Below, one piece after another: positions 17,651 to 26,004 of a stretch of DNA of 64,000 nt. Source of the stretch: Halodesulfovibrio aestuarii DSM 17919 = ATCC 29578 (lineage in GTDB: Bacteria; Desulfobacterota; Desulfovibrionia; Desulfovibrionales; Desulfovibrionaceae); the NCBI RefSeq assembly GCF_000384815.1, contig NZ_ARQF01000021.1, positions 496,001-560,000 on the forward strand. Direction: 5' to 3'. The position numbers and the translations under genes are program-made. The notes under the pieces were generated by a model that ran no database searches, was not told the origin of the DNA, and saw only the letters and a program-made list of their open reading frames with translations. How positions within the stretch are numbered: the first letter of the stretch is position 1; each line of letters starts with the position of its first letter.

Positions 17651-18172
17651 TTACTTCGTTGCCTGTTTTACAATGGCTCGACAGAAAGCTGGTAAGTCCT
17701 CAGGTTTGCGGGAGGAAATCTGGTTCCGGTCTACAACGACTTCCTCATCAATCCAGTTGGCCCCAGCGTTCTTCAAATCATCCTTAATCCCAGGAGTGGA
17801 GGTGCAGGTAAAGCCTTGCATTATCCCTGCGGAGATAGGAATCCATCCTCCATGACAGATGTGGGCAACGATTTTTCCGGCTTCGAAGATTTCACGGGTG
17901 AGTTCGAGCACTTTTGGGTCGCGTCTGAGTTTATCTGGAGCAAAACCGCCAGCAATGACAAGAAGATCGAAATTTCTTGCCTGCTGATCTGTAATGGCTG
18001 CATTGGAGCGAAATGGATAACCGTTTTTGCCTGTGTAGACGACATTGGCTTCTGGTCCAGCCACTACGACTTCTGCACCTTCTTCAATCAATCTATAGTA
18101 CGGATACAGAAGTTCCATGTCTTCAAAAATATTATCTATAAACATTAAAACACGTTGACCTTTCATATTCAT
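17651..18172 (-). CDS. DJ-1/PfpI family protein (glutamine amidotransferase-like)
   Basis: 173 residues of the PfpI/YajL/YhbO group. The nucleophile elbow is AHICHGGW with the reactive Cys near residue 108, followed by IPISAGIMQG; the acidic partner lies in the FIDNIFEDMELLYP segment near the N-terminus. Members are reported as peptidases, deglycases or glyoxalases, so only a stress-protection role can be proposed. The start is the ATG 5 bases after GGAGG; the ATG 12 bases upstream contains the ribosome site and is rejected. The gene stands alone between a terminator and the mntP leader. Confidence 0.9.
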   Translation of the reverse strand: MNMKGQRVLMFIDNIFEDMELLYPYYRLIEEGAEVVVAGPEANVVYTGKNGYPFRSNAAITDQQARNFDLLVIAGGFAPDKLRRDPKVLELTREIFEAGKIVAHICHGGWIPISAGIMQGFTCTSTPGIKDDLKNAGANWIDEEVVVDRNQISSRKPEDLPAFCRAIVKQATK

Positions 18173-18234
18173 TTGAACCTCCATCTTTTAGAGTAAACGT
18201 ACGTAGAGAATCTGCCCCTGTAATGGTGAGGGGA

Positions 18235-18372
18235 AAAGCAAACTAGAGAAGACGGGATGTCTCTATGCTTTACCAAGCTTTTAGTTCAGGTGTAGCGATG
18301 GGAGACAGTGCCCGATACGTTTCGCAAAACTAGGTGTCGTGTACAGCTTAGTGAGCACCTCGTAAAGCTGGT
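18235..18372. promoter_or_regulatory. Candidate structured RNA leader upstream of mntP
   Basis: Two adjacent helices are clear. The first pairs 18235-18240 with 18266-18271 and 18244-18249 with 18260-18265 (AAAGCA/TGCTTT and TAGAGA/TCTCTA). The second pairs 18272-18281 with 18364-18372 (ACC-A-AGCTTT with AAAGCTGGT) and contains a further helix AGGTG/CACCT (18288-18292 with 18356-18360). The element ends 150 bases before the manganese exporter gene. The GGGGAGTAG core of the yybP-ykoY manganese riboswitch is not present, so it is not called as that. No gene is seen in 18173-18521. The strand of the RNA is not proven. Confidence 0.5.
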
Positions 18373-18521
18373 AGGCAAACCAGGCAGGGAAGGATTCGGA
18401 AAGTGAGAAACGGAGGGGGCGTTGGTTGATTCAAAAAAGGGAAAACTGATTGCTTTATTTTTTCTTGTAAAAGTACAAATTCCTGAGTAGCTGCTTTTGC
18501 AGTAACTAATAGGAGAATTTT

Positions 18522-19091
18522 ATGGGCATTATAGAGCTTGTTTCTATTTCCATTGCGCTTGCGATGGATGCTTTTGCAGTCGCCATTGCTTCAGGCGTTG
18601 CATTAAAAAGAGTCAATTCTCGTCAAACATTTCGGTTGGCATGGCATTTTGGCTTATTTCAGGCACTGATGCCGATAGTTGGTTGGTACTTAGGAAGTAC
18701 TGTTCGGTCTTCTATAGAAGCTTATGATCATTGGATTGCTTTTGGGCTGTTGGGATATATAGGTTATAAAATGATCCGCGAAGCCTTTGATGAGGGCGAA
18801 GATTCTAAAGGTGATCCAACTAGAGGGATGACACTTGTTGTTCTTTCTGTTGCAACCAGTATTGATGCCCTAGCCGTTGGCTTTAGTTTGTCTATGCTTG
18901 GTCTTTCAATTTGGTGGCCTGCACTTGTTATCGGTGTGGTAGCATTGCTTTTTACAGCGATAGGACTGCATCTTGGAAAATTCGTTTCAAAGGCAAAGGG
19001 CATTGGTCGCTATGCAGAATTAGTAGGTGGAATTGTTCTTATTGGAATAGGAATAAGGATTCTATGGGAGCATGGAGTACTGGCTGTGTAG
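18522..19091 (+). CDS. mntP: Manganese efflux pump MntP
   Basis: 189 residues with six predicted membrane helices, matching the MntP (YebN/DUF204) family in length. The paired acidic transport motifs are visible in the two halves: IALAMDAFAVAIASG near residue 12 and VATSIDALAVGFSLS near 110, reflecting internal duplication. It exports Mn(II) from the cytoplasm. AGGAG stands 8 bases before the ATG. The 349-base upstream gap contains strong potential RNA structure, which would fit metal-responsive control, although the known riboswitch core was not found. A terminator follows closely. Confidence 0.95.
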   Translation: MGIIELVSISIALAMDAFAVAIASGVALKRVNSRQTFRLAWHFGLFQALMPIVGWYLGSTVRSSIEAYDHWIAFGLLGYIGYKMIREAFDEGEDSKGDPTRGMTLVVLSVATSIDALAVGFSLSMLGLSIWWPALVIGVVALLFTAIGLHLGKFVSKAKGIGRYAELVGGIVLIGIGIRILWEHGVLAV

Positions 19092-19097
19092 TCTTGC

Positions 19098-19166
19098 AAG
19101 TAGCCGAAAGAACAGGGTGCTGAGGGAAGCCACTGGGTTCCGTTCCTTTTGGCTACTTTTGTTCGG
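19098..19166 (+). terminator. Terminator after mntP
   Basis: AAGTAGCCGAAAGAAC and its near-complement ending at 19158 (GTTCCTTTTGGCTACTT) form a stem of about 15 pairs with one bulge, followed by TTTTG. Confidence 0.75.
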
Positions 19167-19236
19167 AGTTCGAAGGCATAAAAAGATGGTTTTTTGGACT
19201 TACAGGTCAGGAACAGCAGACGAATAGAAGGCCCGG

Positions 19237-19274
19237 AAAATGAAAAAGGATCATAGATTTTCATCCATGATCCT
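19237..19274 (-). terminator. Terminator of the tRNA-Met transcript
   Basis: On the minus strand AGGATCAT-G-GAT pairs with ATC-T-ATGATCCT and is followed by TTTTTCATTTT. It lies 12 bases after the 3' end of the second tRNA. Confidence 0.85.
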
Positions 19275-19285
19275 AGTCTTCTTTT

Positions 19286-19362
19286 TGGTAGCGAGGGAGG
19301 GAATTGAACCCCCGACACTGCGGATATGAGCCGCATGCTCTAACCAACTGAGCTACCTCGCC
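19286..19362 (-). tRNA. tRNA-Met(CAU), downstream copy
   Basis: 77 bases with encoded CCA. The 5' side GGCGAGG pairs with CCTCGCT (G-U at the first pair); the D arm has AGCTCAGTTGGTTAGAGC; the anticodon stem is TGCGG/CCGCA around CTCATAT; the T loop is TTCAATT. The anticodon CAT and the overall sequence fit elongator methionine tRNA; tRNA-Ile2 with lysidine is less likely. It is identical to the copy 100 bases away. Confidence 0.95.
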
Positions 19363-19385
19363 ATCAAAATTATGTTCAAGAGACG

Positions 19386-19462
19386 TGGTAGCGAGGGAGG
19401 GAATTGAACCCCCGACACTGCGGATATGAGCCGCATGCTCTAACCAACTGAGCTACCTCGCC
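19386..19462 (-). tRNA. tRNA-Met(CAU), upstream copy
   Basis: Identical over 77 bases to the copy at 19286-19362, with encoded CCA and anticodon CAT. It is transcribed first, with 23 bases between the two tRNAs. A hairpin GTGTTTAAG/CTTAAACAC at 19498-19520 lies just upstream, between it and uppP. Confidence 0.95.
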
Positions 19463-19566
19463 ATCTCTTGTACGCCGTACTTTGTGTCGACGGGAGAGTG
19501 TTTAAGGAAATCTTAAACACAATGCAAGCGTTTTCTGAAAAAAAGTTATTTTGGAAACAAAAAAAT

Positions 19567-20376
19567 TTAAGTCCAGAAAAGATATACTAACGGGGCGATG
19601 ATTAGGCGGTACCACGCAAAAGGTTTAAACGTCATTTTGCCGACAAGAGTGATAAATGCTTTAACTGCAACCAGTGCTGAAACAAATGAGACTATGAATC
19701 CTACAGCAAAAAATGGGATGTCGGCAGTAGTGAAGAGTTGATAATTTTTCAGAACGTCATATCCCGTTGCAGCAAACATAATAGGCACAGCCGCTAAAAA
19801 AGAATATTCCGCAGCAAGGGTACGGCGTGTTCCAAGAAGCATTCCGCCCATGATCGTTGCCGCTGAGCGGGAAAAGCCCGGCCATAGGGCGAGACACTGA
19901 AAACAGCCGATCCCAAAGGCAAGTTTTGGAGTCATTTCATCTAAAGAGTGAAAGGTTGCCTGTTCAATATCATGTGCTGGAGCATATTTTTCGACGCAAA
20001 GAATGAAGACTGCACCTACCGCAAGGGCAAAAGAAACAGTGATTGGGTTGAACAGGTAGGTTTTAATATACCCGCTGAGTAGTAATCCAATAATGCTGGC
20101 AGGGAGTGATGTAAGGAAAAGCATCCATAGGCCGCGTATGCCGGAGAAAGGAACTTCAGGTGTGTTTTTCAGTAATCCTAAAAATCTGTTAAGATACAGC
20201 ATGACAACAGCGAGAATGGCTCCAAGCTGAATAAATACTTCGAAAACTGTTGCCTTTGGACCGGTATAGTCGAGAAGGTGTCCAGAGATAATAAGGTGCC
20301 CAGATGAAGAGACTGGTAAGAATTCAGTCAAGCCTTCGATAATACCGAGAATTCCAGCGGAGAAAAGTTCAGTCAT
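19567..20376 (-). CDS. uppP: Undecaprenyl-diphosphatase UppP (BacA)
   Basis: 269 residues, an integral membrane enzyme that recycles undecaprenyl diphosphate to the monophosphate lipid carrier for peptidoglycan and O-antigen synthesis; it also gives bacitracin tolerance. Conserved motifs are GIIEGLTEFLPVSSSGHL at residues 11-28 and PGFSRSAATIMGGMLLG near 165-181. Eight or so hydrophobic segments span the chain. It is transcribed alone, divergently from the lptFG group, toward the tRNA genes. No clear terminator follows it. Confidence 0.96.
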   Translation of the reverse strand: MTELFSAGILGIIEGLTEFLPVSSSGHLIISGHLLDYTGPKATVFEVFIQLGAILAVVMLYLNRFLGLLKNTPEVPFSGIRGLWMLFLTSLPASIIGLLLSGYIKTYLFNPITVSFALAVGAVFILCVEKYAPAHDIEQATFHSLDEMTPKLAFGIGCFQCLALWPGFSRSAATIMGGMLLGTRRTLAAEYSFLAAVPIMFAATGYDVLKNYQLFTTADIPFFAVGFIVSFVSALVAVKAFITLVGKMTFKPFAWYRLIIAPLVYLFWT

Positions 20377-20530
20377 AAATATGTCACATATGGTTTAGGG
20401 TTAATGGCAACAACCGCGGAAAAATACAGTATAGTAGACTTAGTTGCAAGGTGTTGGTTAGTGAGTTAGATTACCACGTTTTTCCATGTTAAGGGCTTAG
20501 GTCGTATTTACTACCAATGGGGAGTCGCAG

Positions 20531-20716
20531 ATGACTACTATTATGCCGCAGAGTGAGCTCGTGAAAAAAGCTGTTGTCTATATTTATGAGCAGCGAAAAA
20601 AGTATCCCAAAAATTTTAATAAATTGTTGGATCAAGCGGGGATGCGATTTAACCTGAGTCCTAAGGAAGCAGAAATGCTTAAGGATTTTTTTAAACAATC
20701 AGAAAGTGACCACTAG
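20531..20716 (+). CDS. Small uncharacterised protein upstream of lptF
   Basis: 61 residues, charged and mostly helical, with no membrane segment. GGGGAG stands 7 bases before the ATG, which supports translation. The C-terminal part FNLSPKEAEMLKDFFKQS looks like a short helix-turn-helix-like or protein-binding hairpin, but no family is recognised. Its stop is 29 bases from the lptF GTG, and the lptF ribosome site begins at its stop codon, so the two are probably co-transcribed. Function unknown. Confidence 0.7.
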   Translation: MTTIMPQSELVKKAVVYIYEQRKKYPKNFNKLLDQAGMRFNLSPKEAEMLKDFFKQSESDH

Positions 20717-20745
20717 GGGGGGCTGTTCTGTTTAATATCAGTTTA

Positions 20746-21921
20746 GTGCACAGACAGATTTTTAAGGAACATGTATCCATTTTTTGTCTGGCGATGTTTT
20801 CTCTGGTTTTTTTGATAGTAATCGGAAAGGTCTTACAGCTTCGAGAATTGTTTCTTGGTCTGGATATCGGGATTCTCGAAATGTTGAAGCTTTTTGGATT
20901 CTTAATTCCTGCCGTTTTGCTTATGATTATTCCAATAGCAACCATGCTATCTGTGTTTCTTACTTTTTTGCGCATGAGCTCTGATAGGGAGCTTGTCGCG
21001 TTGAAAGCAAGCGGTGTTAGTTTATATCAGTTACTCCCGGCACCAGTTGTATTTGGAACGCTTTGTACTTTGCTTACCCTTTGGGTTTCCATGTTTGGAA
21101 TTTCATGGGGCATGAGTAATTTCCGTTCATCAGTTTTGGAATTGGCACAGACACGTGCCAAGGTTGTACTGCAACCGGGCGTTTTTAATAAATCTATTCC
21201 TAACTTAATGATTTATTCGCGTAGCTCCAGCCTTGCAACAGGAGAATTGGAGCATGTGCTTGTTCAGGACACCAGTAGAGATACAGGCGGGGTCACCATT
21301 GTTGCTCCGACAGGAAAACTTATCTCAGATACGGCTCAGGGAGAAATCCGTTTTGTTTTGCATGATGGTAAAATATACCGTCAGAACGGTAATAAGATTA
21401 GCGTACTTGGCTTTAATCGGTATGTAGTCCGCCTTGCGTTGTCGCAGCTAGTGAAGGGCGTCCATCTAGGCAAACTTCGTCCTTCCGGCATGTCTTATTC
21501 TCAACTACAGGCCATTAAGAAAGATCCATCCATTGCTGAGAGTAGATCCTTTATACACAAAACGGATGTTGAAATTCCAAAGCGCTGGGCGATGCCGTTT
21601 GCCTGTCTTGTGCTTGGTTTATTTGCCATGCCGTTAGCATGTGCTTTTGAAGGGATGCGGCAGCAAATGGGGGTTGTCATGGCTCTCGGGAACTTCCTTG
21701 TTTACTACAGCCTGCTTTCTATTGGGATGAAGAGTGGCGAAAGTGGCAGTGGTTTTTCTCCGGACATTACCCTTTGGATTCCTAACGTTCTTTTTGGCTG
21801 TTTAGCAATTGCAGGACTATATTTTACTGCAAAAGAACGAACAGTGAATGTTACTGCCATGATTACACATGTATTATTCAATCGTCGCAAAGGAAAAGGT
21901 GATGGAACATGTCGCTCTTAA
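20746..21921 (+). CDS. lptF: Lipopolysaccharide export permease LptF
   Basis: 391 residues of the YjgP/YjgQ family: three membrane helices at each end with a large periplasmic jellyroll domain between (about residues 120-270). With LptG and the ATPase LptB it extracts LPS from the inner membrane and feeds the LptC-A-D bridge. MSSDRELVALKASGVS near residue 78 is the coupling-helix signature. The GTG at 20746 is the first ordinary start, but the strong G-run 20715-20722 lies 23 bases from it and only 5 from an in-frame CTG at 20728; translation may begin there, adding six residues. The 3' end overlaps lptG by 13 bases. Confidence 0.92.
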   Translation: MHRQIFKEHVSIFCLAMFSLVFLIVIGKVLQLRELFLGLDIGILEMLKLFGFLIPAVLLMIIPIATMLSVFLTFLRMSSDRELVALKASGVSLYQLLPAPVVFGTLCTLLTLWVSMFGISWGMSNFRSSVLELAQTRAKVVLQPGVFNKSIPNLMIYSRSSSLATGELEHVLVQDTSRDTGGVTIVAPTGKLISDTAQGEIRFVLHDGKIYRQNGNKISVLGFNRYVVRLALSQLVKGVHLGKLRPSGMSYSQLQAIKKDPSIAESRSFIHKTDVEIPKRWAMPFACLVLGLFAMPLACAFEGMRQQMGVVMALGNFLVYYSLLSIGMKSGESGSGFSPDITLWIPNVLFGCLAIAGLYFTAKERTVNVTAMITHVLFNRRKGKGDGTCRS

Positions 21922-23027
21922 CTCGCTACATGCTTAAGCAGAACCTTTTTTTAATGCTGCTTATCTTGGGGATTGGCACCGCCGTTTATTTGTTGACCGA
22001 CTTATTTGAAAAGCTGGATGACTTTCTCGAAGCTGGACTCGGTTTTTATACCGTTGCCATGTATTTTATTTGCAAGCTTCCTCTTATTGTTTCGCAGATT
22101 CTTCCTGCGGTATTTTTGCTTTCTTGCACAGTTCAACTATGTGTTATGTCCCGTAACAAAGAGCTTGTAGCGTTGCAGGCTGGTGGCGTTTCTTTTGTGT
22201 CGCTTGCCCGTTTTATCGTGTACATGGGATTATTTTGGGCTGTGATTCAGCTTGGTTTTTCACAGTTTCTCGGGGTAATGGGCGATGTTGAATCGCGGCG
22301 TATCTGGAATGAAGAGGTACAAGGAGAAACGGCTGCCAATACTACAGTCCGTGATATATGGTTCATTGAAGATGAGTATATTATCAACCTTGGTGTGGCT
22401 CATCTGAATGATGAAACTGCTGAGGGTGTCACCATTCTGCGTGTGTTGGAACAGGGTGACACTATTAAGGAAGTTATTAAAGCGCAGCGTGTTTCAATTC
22501 AGCCTGAGGGCTGGGTCTTGACCTCCGTGCTGCGCACAGAACCGGGTAGTTATGTCGAATCGACAATCCCGAAATTAGTTTTGCCGATACAACAGAAGCT
22601 GGGTGTATTTAAAACAGTATCTGCTGATGCAGACTTGAACAAGTTGGCATTATGGGAGCTTGGAGCAGCTATAGATAGACTGAAGTCATCCGGTTCTAAC
22701 GTTGAAGCTCTTCAAACAGCGTATCAGCAGAAAATTGCCTACGCCACGGCAGTCTTAGTAATGGGGCTGGTGGCATTGATGCTCCTCACTTGGAGAGACA
22801 GCCTTTACATAAACATTTCTGTCGGGCTTGTCCTTACCTTCGTATTTTATGCACTCTTTACATGGTTTGGTGCTCTTGGTGAACGGGGCTATATTAACCC
22901 CGTACTTGGTGCTTGGTTTGCCAACATTCTGTTTGCAGCGGGTACCCTTGGGCGAGTGCTTTGGTATACTCGTTCCCGTGTTAAGAAAACGTCTTCTATG
23001 ACGCTTTCCGGCAGTACTGCTACCTAA
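21909..23027 (+). CDS. lptG: Lipopolysaccharide export permease LptG
   Basis: 372 residues, paralogous to LptF: N-terminal LTRYMLKQNLFLMLLILG, coupling segment MSRNKELVALQAGGVS near residue 78, a periplasmic beta domain (about 130-265) and three C-terminal helices. It forms the LptF-LptG heterodimer. The start overlaps lptF, so the pair is probably translationally coupled. lptB, lptC and lptA are not in this window. The C-terminus ends with a short Ser/Thr-rich cytoplasmic tail. Confidence 0.95.
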   Translation: MSLLTRYMLKQNLFLMLLILGIGTAVYLLTDLFEKLDDFLEAGLGFYTVAMYFICKLPLIVSQILPAVFLLSCTVQLCVMSRNKELVALQAGGVSFVSLARFIVYMGLFWAVIQLGFSQFLGVMGDVESRRIWNEEVQGETAANTTVRDIWFIEDEYIINLGVAHLNDETAEGVTILRVLEQGDTIKEVIKAQRVSIQPEGWVLTSVLRTEPGSYVESTIPKLVLPIQQKLGVFKTVSADADLNKLALWELGAAIDRLKSSGSNVEALQTAYQQKIAYATAVLVMGLVALMLLTWRDSLYINISVGLVLTFVFYALFTWFGALGERGYINPVLGAWFANILFAAGTLGRVLWYTRSRVKKTSSMTLSGSTAT

Positions 23028-23089
23028 TTAATTTTTCCTTACAGCAATAACATTTGTCATGCGCTTTACTATAGGTGTATGGAGATTGT

Positions 23090-23914
23090 ATGTTTGAAAA
23101 TAGCTTTTTTTCTGAATGGTTAGATGCTTTCTCTGTCGATGACGATCGTTTTGGTACAGCATATGATGCCGTACCGGATAACCGTCGTGCATGGTTGAAA
23201 ACTACAATTGCCCGACTTCATGTGTTGTACGGAACCCCTCAGGTTATGTGGGGAAGGCAGGAACGACACTGGCGGCAGGGACATGTTTCTATTGCAGAAA
23301 GCCGACCGGTAGATTGGACTGCTGTGGTTGTGGATTCTGCCTATATGTCGGGTGTACGTCTTCTGGCGGCAGCAATGATCCCTTTGCTCAGCGGTGTCGA
23401 AGATATTCTTGTTGTTTTTACTGGTGATGCGCCAGTTGCGGCGGAATGCCTTGCCGCGCTTGAACTGGCAGGCATTGAGCGGGCTGTGCAGTTAGATACA
23501 GAAAAAACAGTAGCTTTTATGGCAGCGGTTTCTGGTGCTGAACTTAGCGGAAGAGTTCTTGCTCTTGGTGACACTGCTCTACAGGTTGTACACGACGCCG
23601 GAATTCCAAGTAACGGTGTTTCTATGTGGTTCGAACCTCAGTTCACGAGTATTGGTGTTCTTTCGGGCGGGTCTTTTGATAGAAAGCTATTGGCGTGGGC
23701 GCATCCTGATTTGAACATTGTTGATGTTACGGTGGACGATCTTGCATCGTTGCCTTCAGTTGCTGCGGTTTGCTGTGAAGGTGATGTTGTTGATACTGTG
23801 GTGGATACAGTTCCTGTTTCTTTAGGAGCAGGACAGGAAGGCTGTTGGATTTGGCCGGATTTATTGCCGCAGTGGTTTACGCATCGCCGTTTTTCTCTTC
23901 TTTCTGAAGTGTAA
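23090..23914 (+). CDS. Uncharacterised protein, faintly histidinol-dehydrogenase-like
   Basis: 274 residues, no signal or membrane segment. The start is the ATG with GGAG 5 bases upstream; the ATG 15 bases earlier is rejected because GGAG lies after it. The stretch VRLLAAAMIPLLSGVEDILV and the following LAALELAGIERAVQL resemble the nucleotide-binding region of HisD-type proteins, but the zinc and catalytic His residues are not recognisable and the chain is much shorter than HisD (about 430). It may be a degenerate dehydrogenase-fold protein. It sits 63 bases after lptG and 27 before the EF-G gene; no function is proposed. Confidence 0.75.
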   Translation: MFENSFFSEWLDAFSVDDDRFGTAYDAVPDNRRAWLKTTIARLHVLYGTPQVMWGRQERHWRQGHVSIAESRPVDWTAVVVDSAYMSGVRLLAAAMIPLLSGVEDILVVFTGDAPVAAECLAALELAGIERAVQLDTEKTVAFMAAVSGAELSGRVLALGDTALQVVHDAGIPSNGVSMWFEPQFTSIGVLSGGSFDRKLLAWAHPDLNIVDVTVDDLASLPSVAAVCCEGDVVDTVVDTVPVSLGAGQEGCWIWPDLLPQWFTHRRFSLLSEV

Positions 23915-23941
23915 CATCTCATTTGAGCGAAGGTGGATTCA

Positions 23942-25981
23942 ATGAGCAAGAGCGCGACTTCATATCTGCATGGCTTGAGAAACATTGGCATTATTGCACA
24001 TATTGATGCTGGAAAGACTACGCTTACTGAGCGAATCCTGTACTACACTGATAAAATTTATCGCATGGGCGAGGTGCACGAAGGTACCGCAACCATGGAT
24101 TTTATGCCGGAAGAGCAGGAACGAGGAATTACGATTGCTTCAGCTTGCACCACGTGTGAGTGGAAAAACGGTGTTATTAACATTATCGATACTCCGGGGC
24201 ATGTTGATTTCACTATTGAGGTTGAACGTTCATTGCGGGTGCTTGATGGTGCGATTGGGGTTTTTTGTGCTGTTGGCGGTGTTGAACCGCAATCCGAAAC
24301 TGTATGGCGCCAGTCAGAAAAATTTAATGTTCCTAAAATCGCTTTGATAAATAAGATGGATAGGCTTGGCGCTGATTTTACTTCTGTGCTTGCGTCTATG
24401 CGCGAACGTCTGAAAGCTAATCCATTGTTGCTTGTGGCACCTCTTGGAGAGGGTGATGAGTTTTCTGGTCTTGCAGACGTTTTGACTCTGGAGCGTCTGG
24501 ACTTTGATCAAGAGTCTGAAGGCCGCAACTACACGCGCACTCCTCTTTCAGGTGAAGAGTTGATTTTTGCTGAAAAATGGCGGGAAAAAGTACTCGAAAC
24601 GGTTGCAGATTTTGATGATGAGATCATGGAAATGTACCTTGGCGGGGAAGATGTTCCACTTGAACTGATCAAGGATTGTATCCGCAAAGCGACACTAAAT
24701 TTGTCCGTTACTCCTGTTTTTTGTGGTTCTGCTTTGAAAAATGTGGGCGTACAATGTGTTTTGGATGGTGTCTTTGACTATCTTCCAGAGCCGCTTAGTG
24801 TTCCTGCACCAAAGGCAATTATACAGGAAACTGGTAAGGTTCAGGAGCTTGTTGTTTCACCGGAGAGTCCCTTAGGCGCTCTTGCCTTTAAGGTGTACAT
24901 GGATGAAGGGCGTAAAATGGTGCTGGCGCGTATTTACTCCGGTATGCTACGTTCTAGTGACTCTATTCTGAATGTCACACAGGGTAAAAAAGAAAAGCCT
25001 GCCCGTCTTTATCGGTTGCATGCAAGCCACAGGGAGCAGGTAGAAGAAGCGCGCGCAGGTGAGATTGTTGCTCTGGCCGGAATGAAATTCGCAAAAACAG
25101 GCGATTCCCTTGCGACAGAAAAACATCCATATTTGCTTGAAAATATTGCAGGGTATCGACCTGTTATTTCGCGTGCGCTTGAGCCGGCTAATTCAGAAGA
25201 GGCCGATAAGCTTGATGAAGTGTTGCAAAAATTATTACTTGAAGATCCGACATTACAGTATGAACAAAGCCCTGAAACCGGACAGCGTGTTATTTCCGGC
25301 ATGGGTGAGCTTCATCTTGAGGTTGTTGTAGATCGTCTTCGTCGAGAGTTTCATGTTACACCGCGTGTGGGCAACCCGCAGGTTGTTTATCAGGAAACAA
25401 TCAGCAGTACAGGTTCTGCTTTTGAAGAGTTTGATCGGGAATTAGGAGATAAACGTCATTACGGTTACGCAAGCCTGACGGTTACTCCTCGTGATCGTGA
25501 TGCCGGCAACATGGTTCGGTTTACATTTGATACCACTGAATGGCCGGATGCATGGGTTGATGCTGTTGAGCAGGGCGTTAAAGACGGTTTGCAATGCGGT
25601 GTTATTAAAGGATATCCTGTGCAGGATGTAGACGTTGCTATTACAGAAATTAAACGCAATGAATGTTCTTCTGAACCTGGTTATCGAATGGCCGCAGGTA
25701 TGGCTCTTAAGACTGCGCTTGAGAACGCAAAACCGGAGTTGCTTGAGCCAATAATGGATGTAGAGATTTCTGTTCCTGACGAGAACGTTGGGGACGCTAT
25801 TAGCTTGCTTGGCGCAAAGGGCGCAAAAGTTGAAAACCTTTTTGACCGCGCAGGGCTTAAAATGGTGCAGGCATTGGCCCCTATGTGCAGTCTTTTCGGG
25901 TTTTCAACGGACTTGCGTTCTGCAACACAGGGGCGCGCCGGGCTTGTAATTCAATTTTTACGATTTGATACTTTGTCGTAA
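23942..25981 (+). CDS. fusA: Translation elongation factor G paralogue (EF-G2-like GTPase)
   Basis: 679 residues with all five EF-G domains. GTPase motifs are AHIDAGKTT (G1), ERGITIASA (G2), DTPGHVD (G3) and NKMD (G4). The last domains include the conserved LEPIMDVEISVP. EF-G moves tRNA and mRNA through the ribosome and, with RRF, splits it. This copy is not in the rpsL-rpsG-tufA neighbourhood, so a second, possibly recycling-specialised EF-G is likely; the main copy may be elsewhere. The ATG at 23942 follows GGTGG; the in-frame GTG 9 bases upstream is part of that site. Confidence 0.92.
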   Translation: MSKSATSYLHGLRNIGIIAHIDAGKTTLTERILYYTDKIYRMGEVHEGTATMDFMPEEQERGITIASACTTCEWKNGVINIIDTPGHVDFTIEVERSLRVLDGAIGVFCAVGGVEPQSETVWRQSEKFNVPKIALINKMDRLGADFTSVLASMRERLKANPLLLVAPLGEGDEFSGLADVLTLERLDFDQESEGRNYTRTPLSGEELIFAEKWREKVLETVADFDDEIMEMYLGGEDVPLELIKDCIRKATLNLSVTPVFCGSALKNVGVQCVLDGVFDYLPEPLSVPAPKAIIQETGKVQELVVSPESPLGALAFKVYMDEGRKMVLARIYSGMLRSSDSILNVTQGKKEKPARLYRLHASHREQVEEARAGEIVALAGMKFAKTGDSLATEKHPYLLENIAGYRPVISRALEPANSEEADKLDEVLQKLLLEDPTLQYEQSPETGQRVISGMGELHLEVVVDRLRREFHVTPRVGNPQVVYQETISSTGSAFEEFDRELGDKRHYGYASLTVTPRDRDAGNMVRFTFDTTEWPDAWVDAVEQGVKDGLQCGVIKGYPVQDVDVAITEIKRNECSSEPGYRMAAGMALKTALENAKPELLEPIMDVEISVPDENVGDAISLLGAKGAKVENLFDRAGLKMVQALAPMCSLFGFSTDLRSATQGRAGLVIQFLRFDTLS

Positions 25982-26004
25982 AGATTAGAAACGAGGAGTT
26001 TTTG

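Noticed and set aside
18185-18521. yybP-ykoY or cobalamin riboswitch before mntP
   Set aside because: Neither the GGGGAGTAG core nor the B12 box could be found on either strand; only unnamed helices are supported.
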